Shown here: positions 1-9,203 of the stretch, one piece after another | Layout: the number at the start of each line of letters is the position of its first letter | How positions within the stretch are numbered: the first letter of the stretch is position 1 | Origin: Pavlovales sp. CCMP2436 | Taxonomy: Eukaryota > Haptophyta > Pavlovophyceae > Pavlovales | Assembly: GCA_026770615.1 (NCBI GenBank) | Contig: MU631680.1 | Coordinates: 17,362 to 35,375 of the forward strand | Length of the DNA: 18,014 nucleotides | Direction: 5' to 3' | Translations under genes and position numbers: made by a program | The notes under the pieces: generated by a model | Told to the model about the DNA's origin: nothing | Database searches by the model: none | The model's input: the letters and a program-made list of their open reading frames with translations, nothing else

Positions 1-708
1 CCCCCCTCGCGGCCGATCCCTGGTGGTTTTCCCAGTCGCGGCCACATCACCGCCCTTATCCACCCCGCGCGCGCCCGTTGGTTGCCCGCAAGGGAGTACT
101 CCCCTGTCGTCAGTCTATTTTTGAATACCAACCCCCAAAGTGTCAGAAGCGTGTCACAAGACGTTCTTCCCGCGGCTCGATGCCAAATGGAGAATGCGGA
201 AGTGTGCTGCTCCTTGTAATATATAGAACTAATAATAATTGTGATATGCCATCTGGGCGATGTCACCTGGGCAGCTATGGTATGGTAGCCACCACAGCCC
301 GGCCCAGCTGAACCCTCCCCCAGTCCCACCGAATGCGGTTAGCGCAGGGCTCCGACATTCGGTTGGGTGATGAAAAATTCTGGGCCCGTGCCGGCTTGTC
401 CGGCGCGGCTGTATTGTTGTAGTTCGTTTGTTTCTCGGTATTCTCCTGGCCCAGCTAGCCTGGTGCCACCTCGGGGGCTCGGCCTCCTGGCGGCACGCTC
501 GCCTTGTAGCTTCGTTGCCAGGCCCACCAAAACCTACTGTGCCAAAGAAGTAAGTACTCAGTTTAAAAAGTCATCTGCCCACCTGAGATCTGCCACGCAA
601 GACGAAGTTCTTGCGCTTGCCCCCGACGCCACGCCTTGCTTGCCTCCGTTCGCCCCGACGAGCAAGCAAGGGCAGCCGTCCGCCGACAACCTACGCAGGA
701 AATCCACA
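1..708. other. Upstream region of the SET/PHD gene, no confident gene
   Basis: I see no convincing complete gene here. A perfect 8-bp inverted repeat (ACCGAATG at 328-335, CATTCGGT at 356-363) could form a hairpin. A good splice-donor sequence (GTAAGT at 550-555) and a strong acceptor (TCTTCTTGCAG ending at 801) would define a 252-nt intron. Because 252 is a multiple of three and the frame is open from 367, an alternative first exon starting at ATG 367 is formally possible for the downstream gene. Its predicted residues look low-complexity and unlike a known domain. Confidence 0.4.
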
Positions 709-3700
709 ATGACCTCGCGGCGCGATCGCCACGCCCCCGACCGGCTCTCCGCGACAGGCTCCGAGTTGCTTGTCGGGGAGAATGCTGATCTCTTCTTGCA
801 GCAAGGCCGCCAGCTAACTTCGGCAGGCGCGGGCCCAAGCGAGGATGCGAGTAAGCGCAGAACGAGCGACCGGCCACCGAGCGCGCAGCGAGCGGCGTTT
901 GCGGTCGGCGCCGATAGCCCACCGGCGGCACGCGAGCGCACGCCTGCTGGCGGCAGTCGCCAGCGCAAAGAGGAGGCCATGACCACAGACGACCTCGTGG
1001 AGTTCGAGCCGGGCGGGCTTGCTCTGCAAGGGGCCTCCAAACAGGCCTGGTGGAGCTGCCGAAAGTGCGTCGGTGCTCCGGGAGCGCGCTGTGAGGCGCA
1101 GGAGGGCCAGCCGTGCAAGTCACGAGACACGGGCGACCTCGCGATCGGCTGGCAGCTAGACGTGTACTGGCCACCCGATAAGCGTTGGTTCCACGCCGAG
1201 GTGATCGCCCACGACCTGGTCCGCGGCGCGCATGAGATTCTTTACCCTGGTGCGTCACTGCCCTATTTAGGACCCATCGCGACTCTCGCACGGCGTGCCC
1301 TGCACCCGCCATCACCCGTCATTCCCTGTGTAACATTCGTCACTCACTGCCCTGTAACACGCCAGTCGGCAGCGAGGGGGGCCCAGAGACCGAAGTTAAC
1401 CTCTGCCTCGGCTCGAACCGTGTGCATGTCATCTCGACGACGCCTGTTCCCTTGCCGTGGCGCTTCGACTGCGTCTGCGGCGTGCACTTCGACCAGACGG
1501 CCGGCTTCAACGTCGACGGCAACTCGTGCGTGCAGTGCACAACCTGTGAGCGCTGGATGCACGGCACCTGCGTCTCGTCCAACGGCGTTGTGCAGACGCA
1601 TGCCTTTGCGCCTGAGGCGGCCAAAATTGACGCGGTTCGCCTGAAAACAGGGCCCACCCCGCGCCAGCAGTTGTGCTGGCTCGCGAGCGAGCGGCACTTT
1701 TGCTGCCCGCGCTGCATCTGCCCCGGCGACCTGCTCGCGCTTAAGGACGGAGTCAGCGCCGCGCCCGAGCAGCGGGTGGAGAATGACTCTGACCTCGAGG
1801 AGAGTGAGATGCTCGAGCGCAACGACGGCTGCCCGATCCGCGTCGGCGAGCTCTACCCGAAGCGGTCTTCGTGCGGGTGCGTCGCCGACCGCTGCAGCTT
1901 CTCGCAGTGCGGCAAGTGGGGCCGCAGCACTGGTGCGCCAGCCGTGGCTTGCACCCAGTGCCATTCGCGCATGCACGTGCAATGCTCGCTGAAGAGCCTG
2001 CGTCTGTTCCTCCAGCGCTGCTCGAGCGCGGCAGCAGCGGGCGTCAAGGACGACCCGACCCGGCTCTTCCTCTGCGACGCGTGCAGCGACTCCCCCGCCT
2101 CCGGCCTCGAGGAGTCCCCCTCGAGTGACGAGGGAGAGGGGGAGGTCGTGCTCGACGACGAGGAGGAGAGCGTGGGGGTCGCGGCTCGTAAGGATGCGCC
2201 CCCCTCATCACTCAGCTCGCGCGTGACCGAGGTGCGCCCCTGTGGGGAGTGTTACCAGTGCACGCACCCGGAATTTTTCGTCCTCTGCGCGCGGCGCAGC
2301 GACGCGCGCTACCAGTTCTACTCCGTGATGATTCCCTACACCGAGCTCCAGGTCGGTGCGAGCAGCACCCTGGGCGCACAGCTCGTCGAGTCGCTCGTCG
2401 CCCCCTACGGCGGAGGGGCCGCCGGTGGGGCTCTCGGCGGCGTGAAGTCGAGCGCAGGCGACGCCCGCTCAAAGTTCCCTAACTCGCTCGTCCCATCACT
2501 GGCGGTCGGCGAGATGCTGCGTGGCGTAGTGCACCGCGTGGTGCGCCACAACGACGCGCCCCCAAAGGCCGGCGCCTCAAGGGCCGATGTTCACGTCTTC
2601 GTGCACTTCGACCACGGTGTGCTGCCCACTGCCTTAATTTGCTGACGAGCCGAGGAATCCTGAACCCCCCCCCACCCCACCCCCCTCTCACCCCCCTCTG
2701 CCACATAGGCGCCATCGTGGCGCTGGACGAGCCCACGTTTTTGCGCTTCACGCGCGAGCCGCGCGGCGCGCTCATCTACCGGTCGCCCGTCCCCCGTCAG
2801 CTCTCCCAGCTCAACGTGGTTGACCGGGACGGCCCGTTGAGCGCCTCGCTCCGGGTGCTCAAGGAGCTCATCCGGCGCAGCGACTGCTTCCATCGGGTGG
2901 AGGTGCGCGAGATCAAGAAGATGAAAGGTGCTGCGCCGGCGCCCACGCGCAGCGTGACACCGAGCGCGTGTTTGGTGTGATCCTTGCTGACTGCACCACC
3001 CCCGCGTTGCAGGTCAGCACATGACGACCATGCAGGGCGTTTTCGCGCGCACCCCTCCCAACCGTAGGAGCAAGGTCGCGATCAAGCTCGGCAGGTCTGT
3101 GCATCGCAGACCGTGACGCCGGCGGCTGTTCGCGCGTGTGCTCGGCACCTGTGCCCTTGCTTGCTTGACGTCCCTCGCAACCTCCGCTCGCAGGTTTGTC
3201 GGCGTCTACGGTGGCACTGTGCTCCTGCGCGAGCAGACCCTGAGCGCCGCCCAAACCAACCAGCAGTATCTGTTCGATCTCAATGACCAAATCGCGATAG
3301 ACGGCTCACTCGGTGGAAATGTCACCAGATACATGTATGCGCCTGCCTGCGCCGCTCCCCGCTTCGCTCTCTGCTCAATCACTCCCACTGAGCGCATACC
3401 CCGTTACCTCGCTGCAGCAACCACGCGAACACGCTCCAGGACGCCAATCTCGACCCTTTCAAACTTGAGATCGACGGCGAGATCATCATCGCCTTCATCG
3501 CCCGCCGGCCGATTGTCGACGGTGAAGAGTGAGCGCTCGTGCGGCGCGCACGCGCTTGGGGCTGCGATGCTCAGCGGGCCAAGACTGCGTTCTGCGAGCG
3601 GGGGGGGGGGGTCGGGGGGGTGTCCCTGGATCTCACGTGCGTTGAGCGCTCTCCCATCTGCTCCCACGCGTGCGCACAGGCTCCTCTACCGATATGGCGA

Positions 3701-5018
3701 CTTTAGCTTCCTGGGTGCAGAGTGGAACGACAACAGCGACGACGATGACGACGAGCCGAACGCCCCGCACATGGCGGAGCCAGCCTTGGTCCCGGCCAGC
3801 ACGGCGTTGGCGGCGCGTGTAGAGCCAGCCGTCCTCACCGCCGTCGCTGCGCCGGCCGCCGCTGTCCGATTCGGTGTCACGCGCGACCCGATCGCCGCGC
3901 TCTTGCCGTTCCGGGCGTGCGTGCAGCTCGAGGACACGTGCCGGTGGATCGGCCGCTTCGAGAGCCTCGCCGAGGCCTCACGCGCGTACGACTCGTACGT
4001 CACCAAGCACAAGCTCCGCTTGCCGACAAACAACATGCTCGAGTCGGCTGTGCAAGCGCGGGTCGTGTCGGGCGAGGGCGAGGGTGAGGTGGGTGAGGTA
4101 CACCCAAGCGACTACGGCTACTTCACGGTCCACACCACCTCGGGCGCCACGCTCGTCAAGAACGGCAGCGAGATCGTGCTCGTGCAGAAAAAGGAGGTCG
4201 CCAACGGCGCGGGCGCGGCCGCGAAGAAACGCGCGCGCGAGGAGCAGGAGCGGGGCGGGGCGGAGCTCGGCGACGCGGCGCTCCGCGCGGAGCTCCAGGC
4301 GGTCTCGGGCGAGTTGGCCTCTGTGAAGGCGCAGCTCGACCGATCCGACCGCGCTCTGTCGTACACGTGCAGCTCGCTCACCGGCCTCGCGGAGGACCAG
4401 TCGCAGGCGAGCCTCGAGCAGTACGCTTTCCTGCGCGACGAGCTCTCATGGTACGATGAGGTTGCCGCGCTCGGGCCGTCCGACCCAGAGCTAAACCGGC
4501 TGGTCGCCAGCCGGCGGGCTGAGTGCCAGCAGGCGATCGACGATGCACGCGAGTCGCTCTGCGCGCAGAACGCCAGGTTTGCGGGCATCCGGTCAACCCT
4601 CGACGAGTCGCTTGCCGTTCGCCGCGAGGTCGCGGCAGTGCGTGAGCCCGCCGTCGCGTCGCCAGCCCTCGAGCGCGTCAAGGGGCCGGTTTACAAGCCG
4701 GGCCTCAAGGGCCCGGCCTCGCCTGCGGCCCGCGCTGCACCGTCAAAAGCAGGTTTGGGCGGCAAAGCACGTGTGCGGCACGTGGACCGGAGTCGCGGGG
4801 GCCAGCTGACTTTGACGCAGCGCGAGTTCCCCGACCGCTCCGTGCTAGTGGGGCGGCGGGTGCGCGTCACCGTCGGCGACCGGCTCGGCGAGACTGGGAC
4901 GATCTCCGGACTCAACGGGCGATACCTGCGGGTCATATTCGAGGACTCGCGCGAGGAGATCAACAAAATCCTCGAGACGCTCCTCCTCCTCGACACGGCC
5001 AAGGGCAGGGGCAAGTAG
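709..5018 (+). CDS. Tudor-PHD-PHD-SET chromatin regulator, seven exons
   Basis: Probable histone lysine methyltransferase acting on chromatin, 1227 residues if spliced 709-1249, 1366-2616, 2709-2927, 3013-3094, 3194-3334, 3418-3528, 3680-5018. All introns are GT-AG (83-151 nt) and phases match. Domains by residue: Tudor-like ~141-207 (GWQLDVYWPPDKRW); PHD1 with C216, C218, C238, C241, H246, C249, C294, C297; PHD2 with C350, C352, C376, C379, H384, C387, C417, C420; CXXC-like cluster ~473-488 (CGECYQC); SET ~671-790 with VGVYGG, GNVTRYINHA, GEELLYRYG; an acidic run; AP2-like ~859-891 (RWIGRFESLAEASRAYDSY); coiled coil ~969-1096; KOW/Tudor-like ~1170-1215. The usual NHSCxPN signature reads NHANTLQDAN, so its cysteine is missing, and no post-SET cysteines follow. 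The start is chosen at ATG 709 (A at -3); ATG 979 or ATG 367 with an extra intron are alternatives. Domain calls are motif-based. Confidence 0.83.
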
Positions 5019-6560
5019 CCGGGTAGGGCAAGTAGTCAGGTACGCTGTGTGCGGCGCGGCGCGTGGTGTTAGTTGCAGTCTAGCTTGATTAGTACGTCTT
5101 TGTCTTTGATTCACTACCTGCGCGTCGCTCCTGTTCTTAACTAGTTAGTTAACTAGTAGTAACGAAACTTTAGAGAAGGCTTCAAAAATGATAAGAGCTG
5201 GAATTATAACCGCTCGCTAAAAATTTAACTCTTTTGAGGGTGAGTTGACTGGGCTTGTTAATGATGAAAAAAAATTGTAGTCATTCTTATAAACTAATAT
5301 CTAAACCCCTATTAGTCAACTATTTCCAGTCAGGCCCAATGTTAGCGGTCACAAGAGCCATTAATGAATCATGTGGCGGGGAGTTTTACGACGGGAGTTG
5401 GAGCGCCGATAGCCCACACCAAGACGCGTACGTATGACAAGCCAGCCCACGTCCCTGTCCGATCTCTCGGGCAGCCATGCGAGCACGCCGCGCGTTTTGA
5501 CGAATCAGAAATTTCGGCCGTGATTTTGAATTAAAGTATTATGGCAAACGAATGGAAGTAGCCACTGAGTTCGCTGGTGGATCCTACCGTTTCCTGTAAC
5601 CTAGCGGTCACGCCAATGCCAGTGTCATCACAATATTTAAACTTCAGCCGCGAAATTGTGGTCGATAATTTTGACATACAATACCAGCTACCATAATTTA
5701 AGGAAGAAATAGCGCAATGCCAAATCGAAGCAAGGAGCGACCATGAAGAGGATCAGACCTCGGGAAGGGACGGACGAGGCGCGTCTGTCTCACGGCCGAA
5801 CCACCATGGAGATGGCCGAGCGCGTGGTCGAGCGCGTGACGACCGCGAGTGTGGCCGAGCACGAGCAAGCTGGAGGCAACCTGCCAGCGTGCACCAGCCT
5901 CGTTCACGACATATCATTATAGCGGAGTGGAAGCAGGCTGGCAAGGCGTGCCCCCCACTTAAACAGTGATGGGGGAGGAGAACCACATACTCCCGCTCTC
6001 CGTCGCCCATTCAACCAACCGCAAAACTAACAAAGCAAACGGTACCCCCATAGCCGCAAAAGCAAACGATTTACTGCAATTAAATCAATGCAACGATTGC
6101 CCGCTTTGGGGGCCTCCAGGTCCCCTTATGCGCGCTAGTGTCAGGTGACTGGTAATAGGCCCCGTTCTGGCGTGTTTTCCCTCTGTACAGCACTTGACAT
6201 GACGTTGACGTGTAGTGGCGGGCTGGGGCTTGCCCAGTTCGACCAGGCATCTAAGGGCACTTCAATTCGACACCCCTGGCTATCCCCCGAACCATTAAAC
6301 TCAGTCCCAACACCTTTATATATGTCACGTCACCTGGGACTAGATATGTCTGAAAGTGAACGGTAGAAGGGGTTTAGACGTTGTGATTAATATAGATATA
6401 TAAAGGTTACTAAATACTGTTAGAATATACCTCTATCGGCATCACACAGCAGGCCAGTTACGGTATCTGCTGAGTACAGGTGCGCGGCTCGAGCTCGAGG
6501 CGCCCTACGGCAGATGACTAATCAGATGCACAAACTTGCACGCAGCAAAGATGGACGGAG
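5019..6560. other. Gene-poor intergenic stretch
   Basis: I find no protein-coding signal I would defend. Base composition drops to AT-rich between about 5100 and 5720. The short open frames here show no domain, lack neighbours in phase and look random. The only clear structure is an 88-bp segment (5719-5806) that is also present near 15760. Confidence 0.5.
5719..5806 (+). repeat. Dispersed repeat copy 1, decayed coding-like
   Basis: This segment is about 78% identical by eye to 15761-15848 in the same orientation, including the shared runs GAGGCGCG and CACGGCCGAACCAC. In the second copy the frame is open and continues the SAM-gene frame. Here the matching frame has a TGA, so this copy is not intact. 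It may be a fragment of an unidentified mobile element or of a multicopy gene. Confidence 0.5.
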
Positions 6561-6561
6561 C

Positions 6562-6623
6562 GGTTCCTTAAACGTACCGAGTTTATAGGGCGATCCCTAA
6601 AAACTCTAGGTACGGTTAGGAAC
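6562..6623. repeat. Imperfect inverted repeat, hairpin
   Basis: Two arms of about 28 bases share GTTCCT, CGTACC, GAGTTT and TAGGG with their opposite complements and flank a CGAT loop. A few mismatches and one-base bulges interrupt the stem. It lies about 40 bases before a second foldback at 6660-6723. Function is unknown. Confidence 0.5.
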
Positions 6624-6659
6624 ATTCTCATCCTGGACTCTTACTGGACTCTATGAGTT

Positions 6660-6723
6660 CACTTCCGATAGTTGGGTTAAGAGCCTTCTTAACCCTGTCG
6701 ACGAATGCCGCCGACCGGAAGTG
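6660..6723. other. Cloverleaf-like foldback
   Basis: An outer perfect 8-bp stem (CACTTCCG 6660-6667 with CGGAAGTG 6716-6723) encloses two further stems: GGGTTAAG (6674-6681) with CTTAACCC (6688-6695), and GTCG (6697-6700) with CGAC (6712-6715). The second inner stem abuts the outer stem exactly, giving a three-way junction. It does not have tRNA box A or box B sequences. It could be a structured RNA or the end of a mobile element. Confidence 0.45.
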
Positions 6724-6994
6724 TGTCGTCGCAATGGGGGAAAGGATAACTATCCAATAAAACCCTCTGTGAGTACCCTCGAATACTCACACACATCCGT
6801 CCACGCTCAAGAGCGCACACGAATGCTAACACATACTTACTCACTGCAGGTAAGTGTAATTAAATTACCTCTGCCTTATTTAGGTGTACAGGATCGACAA
6901 TTTGTTGGTCGTTTTAAATGAGGACATGGCGCGGCAGCGGCCCTACAAACAAACCGTTATTCAGCTTTATTCTAAACCCTTCAATATACAGCTA

Positions 6995-7161
6995 CAGGGG
7001 ATCGCGGGCAATAAGAACGGCGGGTTTTGAGGCTGAGGCTGAGTTTCTTAGCAAATTACATACAAGCAATGGTTAAAATTTGGTTAAAATTACTTTTGAA
7101 GGGCTAAAAACCGAGGCTCAGTTTCTTAACGCGATAATTTCTAATTGCCCGCGATCCCCTG
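6995..7161. mobile_element. TA-flanked miniature inverted-repeat element (MITE 1)
   Basis: The terminal inverted repeats are perfect over 18 bp: CAGGGGATCGCGGGCAAT at 6995-7012 and its complement at 7144-7161. A TA dinucleotide flanks each end (6993-6994 and 7162-7163), as expected for the target duplication of Tc1/mariner-type elements. The identity extends one base beyond each TA. The 167-bp body has no open frame and contains two related internal segments with GAGGCT(GA)CAGTTTCTT-like sequence. It resembles the element at 13897-14253 in having TA followed by CAGG ends, so the two may belong to one superfamily of non-autonomous transposons. Confidence 0.7.
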
Positions 7162-7180
7162 TAGTTAGTTATTTAGTTTT

Positions 7181-7243
7181 GACCCTTCAACACATCCGCA
7201 AACGCCTTATGAGGGCGTTGAGGGAGATGGCTTTCATGATATC
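7181..7243 (-). repeat. Inverted copy of the 9144-9203 segment
   Basis: Read on the minus strand this runs from GATATCATGAAAGCC to GTTGAAGGGTC and matches 9144-9203 on the plus strand at nearly every position, apart from a 4-base length difference at the centre. That centre is the loop of a small hairpin whose stem (AACGCC with GGCGTT) is intact in both copies. Confidence 0.65.
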
Positions 7244-7244
7244 T

Positions 7245-7287
7245 ATATAAATATATATATATACATATTATATATATATATATATTA
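7245..7287. repeat. AT dinucleotide microsatellite
   Basis: Mostly alternating A and T. It directly abuts the conserved end of an R repeat copy at 7287-7360, which is the same arrangement seen at the other R copies. Confidence 0.8.
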
Positions 7288-7360
7288 GCGGCTCAGCATG
7301 GTTCAACAGGTGTTTTTCAGTCACTGGCTTGGTCGACGTCAGGCTGAGGTCGAGCGATCG
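7287..7360 (-). repeat. R repeat, copy 1
   Basis: On the minus strand this ends in CATGCTGAGCCGCTA followed by TA repeats. Upstream it has the GACGTCGACCAAGCCAGTG block and the CTCGACCTCAGCCTGACG variant also found at 16661-16762. It is 5'-shortened relative to the longest copies. Common-end, variable-start behaviour with a microsatellite tail is typical of SINE or LINE 3' ends, though no internal promoter is obvious. Confidence 0.7.
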
Positions 7361-7456
7361 ACCCAAACCCTCATGCACCAGCACTCACACCAAAGGGTGT
7401 GAGTGTGTGCGCCCCTATACCCTTGGCAATATCTTTTGCCACTAGCCCATAGCTGA

Positions 7457-7738
7457 GAAGCAGGCGCCATAGACGACTCTGATGAGAGAGACGGTGGCGC
7501 GCACGTTGGCTACAACTCCGCACAGAAGAGAACGGCGGCGGCTGAGAAGAAGCGGGCAGCCCGCGCGCCCCTACGCGCTGAGCAGCGCCCGGCCGAATCG
7601 GTGGCGCGTCAAATCGAAAGAAGAAGAATAATAAAAAATGATCCACACGCTGTTGGTTTGCCGTGGTCTAGTGGGGACAACAAAGTGGCCGACACTTGCA
7701 GGTCTCAGCTTCGAATCGAACAAAAGCCGAATTTGTAA
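7457..7738 (+). other. Stop-to-stop open frame without ATG
   Basis: Between a TGA at 7454 and a TAA at 7736 there is a 94-codon frame. Its residues are acidic at the start (DDSDERDG) and then rich in Arg, Lys and Ala (KKRAARAPLRAEQRPAE). It has no ATG; ATA at 7469 stands where one might be expected, compared with the similar acidic start at 7900. It may be a remnant of a retroelement gag-like region or a coding exon. The tRNA-like sequence overlaps its 3' part, so one of the two readings is wrong. Confidence 0.25.
7660..7720 (+). other. tRNA-like sequence, possible SINE head
   Basis: TGGTCTAGTGG (7664-7674) matches a box A, and GCTTCGAATCG (7708-7718) matches a box B, 44 bases apart, a spacing normal for tRNA genes. 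AAGT and ACTT can pair around a 7-base loop. The T-arm and acceptor pairings are poor, so this is not a functional tRNA by eye. A run of six T at 7861-7866 could end a Pol III transcript of about 200 nt. Confidence 0.35.
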
Positions 7739-7899
7739 AAGGGGCTCTCTGAGTAACCAGGCTCAGGGGGGGGGCGGTATCTGTGTGCTCGGTGATGATC
7801 CTGGACTCACGTCCGGGAGACCTCTTTCGGGGACAGACGTTTTAACTAGAAATCCTTTCCTTTTTTATTGCTCAAAGACGTGCAGCTCGCGCAGTTCTG

Positions 7900-8070
7900 A
7901 TGGACGACAGTTCTGATGACGACAGCGTGGCGGGCGGTGATGATGGCGCTGCGCTTCTGCTCGGAGGATACCGGCTTATCGTCCGCGAAATGTGTCTGAT
8001 TTGCGGCAACATCGAATGGCATACCCACGTGCCCATGCGCTGGCTAGGAAGAGTGCCGACACTTAGCTAA
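7900..8070 (+). CDS. Short acidic ORF with CxxC, hypothetical
   Basis: A 56-codon frame starting MDDSSDDD, with Gly/Asp-rich residues and then MCLICGN followed by WHTH, which could be half of a zinc-binding site. The same frame stays open after its TAA for the rest of the downstream degenerate region. I therefore suspect it is the N-terminal remnant of a retroelement protein rather than a complete gene. No family is recognised. Confidence 0.25.
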   Translation: MDDSSDDDSVAGGDDGAALLLGGYRLIVREMCLICGNIEWHTHVPMRWLGRVPTLS

Positions 8071-8512
8071 AGGATACTCCTCGAAACCGAAACGCAGCAC
8101 GAAAAGCCCGACACGCGGGGCGTTGGCGGCGTCGAGTTTATCAGCTTGGGGGGCTCGCCGGTTTTCATCCATCCAACACCCTCGCTGACAATCTCGCTGC
8201 TGCTCTCGAGAAGGAGGCTCCCGAGGTGTATCGCCATGCATATGGGTTTGCCTCGCGTGAGTGTCCGTGGAGGCAAGCAGCTCGGTCGCGTCCTGGCCGC
8301 AGCTAGCCTCCCGATGATTGTCGTCGACACGATGAATGGCCCTCCTGGGCTGAAGCCAAGAGCCAGGCGCCTCATCGAGTCTGTCCTGGCCTCTCCCGCC
8401 TTCCAGCCTGGCGATTTGAGCCTGCGCCTGCCCGGGATCGCCCATCTCAATAGTGAGTTGAGCGGCGCGAGCTCTGCCTACGAGATCCGCCTCTTCCGCC
8501 CGCGAAGTGTGT
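8071..8512 (+). pseudogene. Degenerate coding-like region, family unknown
   Basis: Frame 1 is open from the TAA at 8068 through LASPAFQPGDLSLRLPG to the start of the GT-rich tract. Around the G6 run at 8147-8152 another frame gives a more protein-like reading (LADNLAAALEKEAPEVYRH), so a one-base shift is suspected there with a compensating shift near 8270. The region lies upstream of, and in the same orientation as, the retroelement remnant. It may be part of that element, but I recognise no domain. Confidence 0.3.
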
Positions 8513-8740
8513 GCGTGTGCGCGTGTATGCTGTGTGACTGCCAAATGTGACGCTGAGCCGCACCCTATGTATATGTATGTGTGCGTGTGCGTGTGCATGT
8601 GTGTGCGTGCGCGTGTGTGTGTGTGTGCGTGCGTGTTAGCGTGCGTGCGTGCGTGCGCGCACGTGCGCACGTGCGCGCGTGTGTGTGTGCGTGCGTGCGT
8701 GCGTGTGTGTGTCAGTGTGTGTCAGTGTGTGTTACTGTGT
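8505..8740. repeat. GT/GC/GC-AC alternating microsatellite, Z-DNA-prone
   Basis: About 235 bp of almost strictly alternating purine and pyrimidine: GTGTGC, GTGCGT, GCGCACGTGCGCACGTGCGC, then GTGTGTCA repeats. Such sequence favours left-handed Z-DNA. Open frames made only of Cys, Val, Arg and Ala across it are artefacts of the repeat. Confidence 0.9.
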
Positions 8741-8804
8741 TGAGCGGATGCCTGCCCCACTTACCACGGTTCCAGTCTGTATTCAGTCTGAACTACAGAT
8801 ATCT

Positions 8805-8865
8805 GAATTATATTTATGAATTATATATATTATATTATATTATATTTATATTCTATACATAGCAG
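8805..8865. repeat. AT-rich TATAT/TATTATA microsatellite
   Basis: Repeats of TATAT and TATATTATAT, ending in ATACATAG. The final TAG could serve as a splice acceptor for a downstream coding-like segment, but neither frame across 8870-9008 is clearly coding. Confidence 0.6.
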
Positions 8866-8875
8866 CTGCCGGCGC

Positions 8876-9145
8876 GCAAGCCAACGAACTTGTGAGCATG
8901 CGCACGTCGCCCTTACTTGCGACCCTCCCGTTTCTCTGGCCGAGCTACTTGCACAACCCGGCAGGCTCCGTCTCCGTGTCCGTCGAGTGCGCCTCCGAGC
9001 TGGGGCAGGTGCGCGCTACTCTCGATTTCCCTTGCATTTCTATTTCCCTTGTTGTGCCTCCCGATATGCAGCCCCGAGGCGCACGCGCCCATAGTAACTA
9101 ATATGAATGTTGAATATATGCACTGAGCGCCCCCTCCCACTGCAG
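8876..9145 (+). other. Unassigned segment with candidate intron 9009-9145
   Basis: Two frames are open over 8870-9008 and neither is diagnostic. A GTGCGC donor at 9009 and a CTGCAG acceptor ending at 9145 define a plausible 137-nt intron. Joining them in frame 2 continues as DIVKATSLNA before the in-frame TAG at 9175. This could be the upstream exon of the element below. Confidence 0.25.
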
Positions 9146-9203
9146 ATATCGTGAAGGCCACCTCCCTCAACGCCTAGGGCGTTTGCGGGTGTGTTGAAGG
9201 GTC
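9144..9203 (+). repeat. 60-bp segment shared, inverted, with 7181-7243
   Basis: Runs from GATATCGTGAAGGCC to GTTGAAGGGTC. The centre AACGCC-TA-GGGCGTT is a short hairpin whose stem is conserved and whose loop differs from the other copy. In the frame of the downstream retroelement it contains a TAG (9175-9177). Confidence 0.65.

Noticed and set aside
558..1315. Long minus-strand open frames opposite the first SET-gene exon
   Set aside because: They are mirror frames of GC-rich coding DNA; the plus strand carries the Tudor motif and in-phase splicing.
3138..3680. A single uninterrupted plus-strand frame across the SET introns
   Set aside because: Read without splicing it breaks the SET domain with unrelated residues; GT-AG introns restore a continuous SET fold in phase.
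5255..5437. A 60-codon plus-strand frame
   Set aside because: AT-rich, no recognisable motif, no splice partner; expected by chance.
7660..7733. Functional tRNA gene
   Set aside because: Box-like sequences are present, but the T-arm and acceptor stem do not pair.
8507..8743. Cys/Val/Arg-rich open frames
   Set aside because: They are translations of the GT/GC microsatellite and carry no independent signal.
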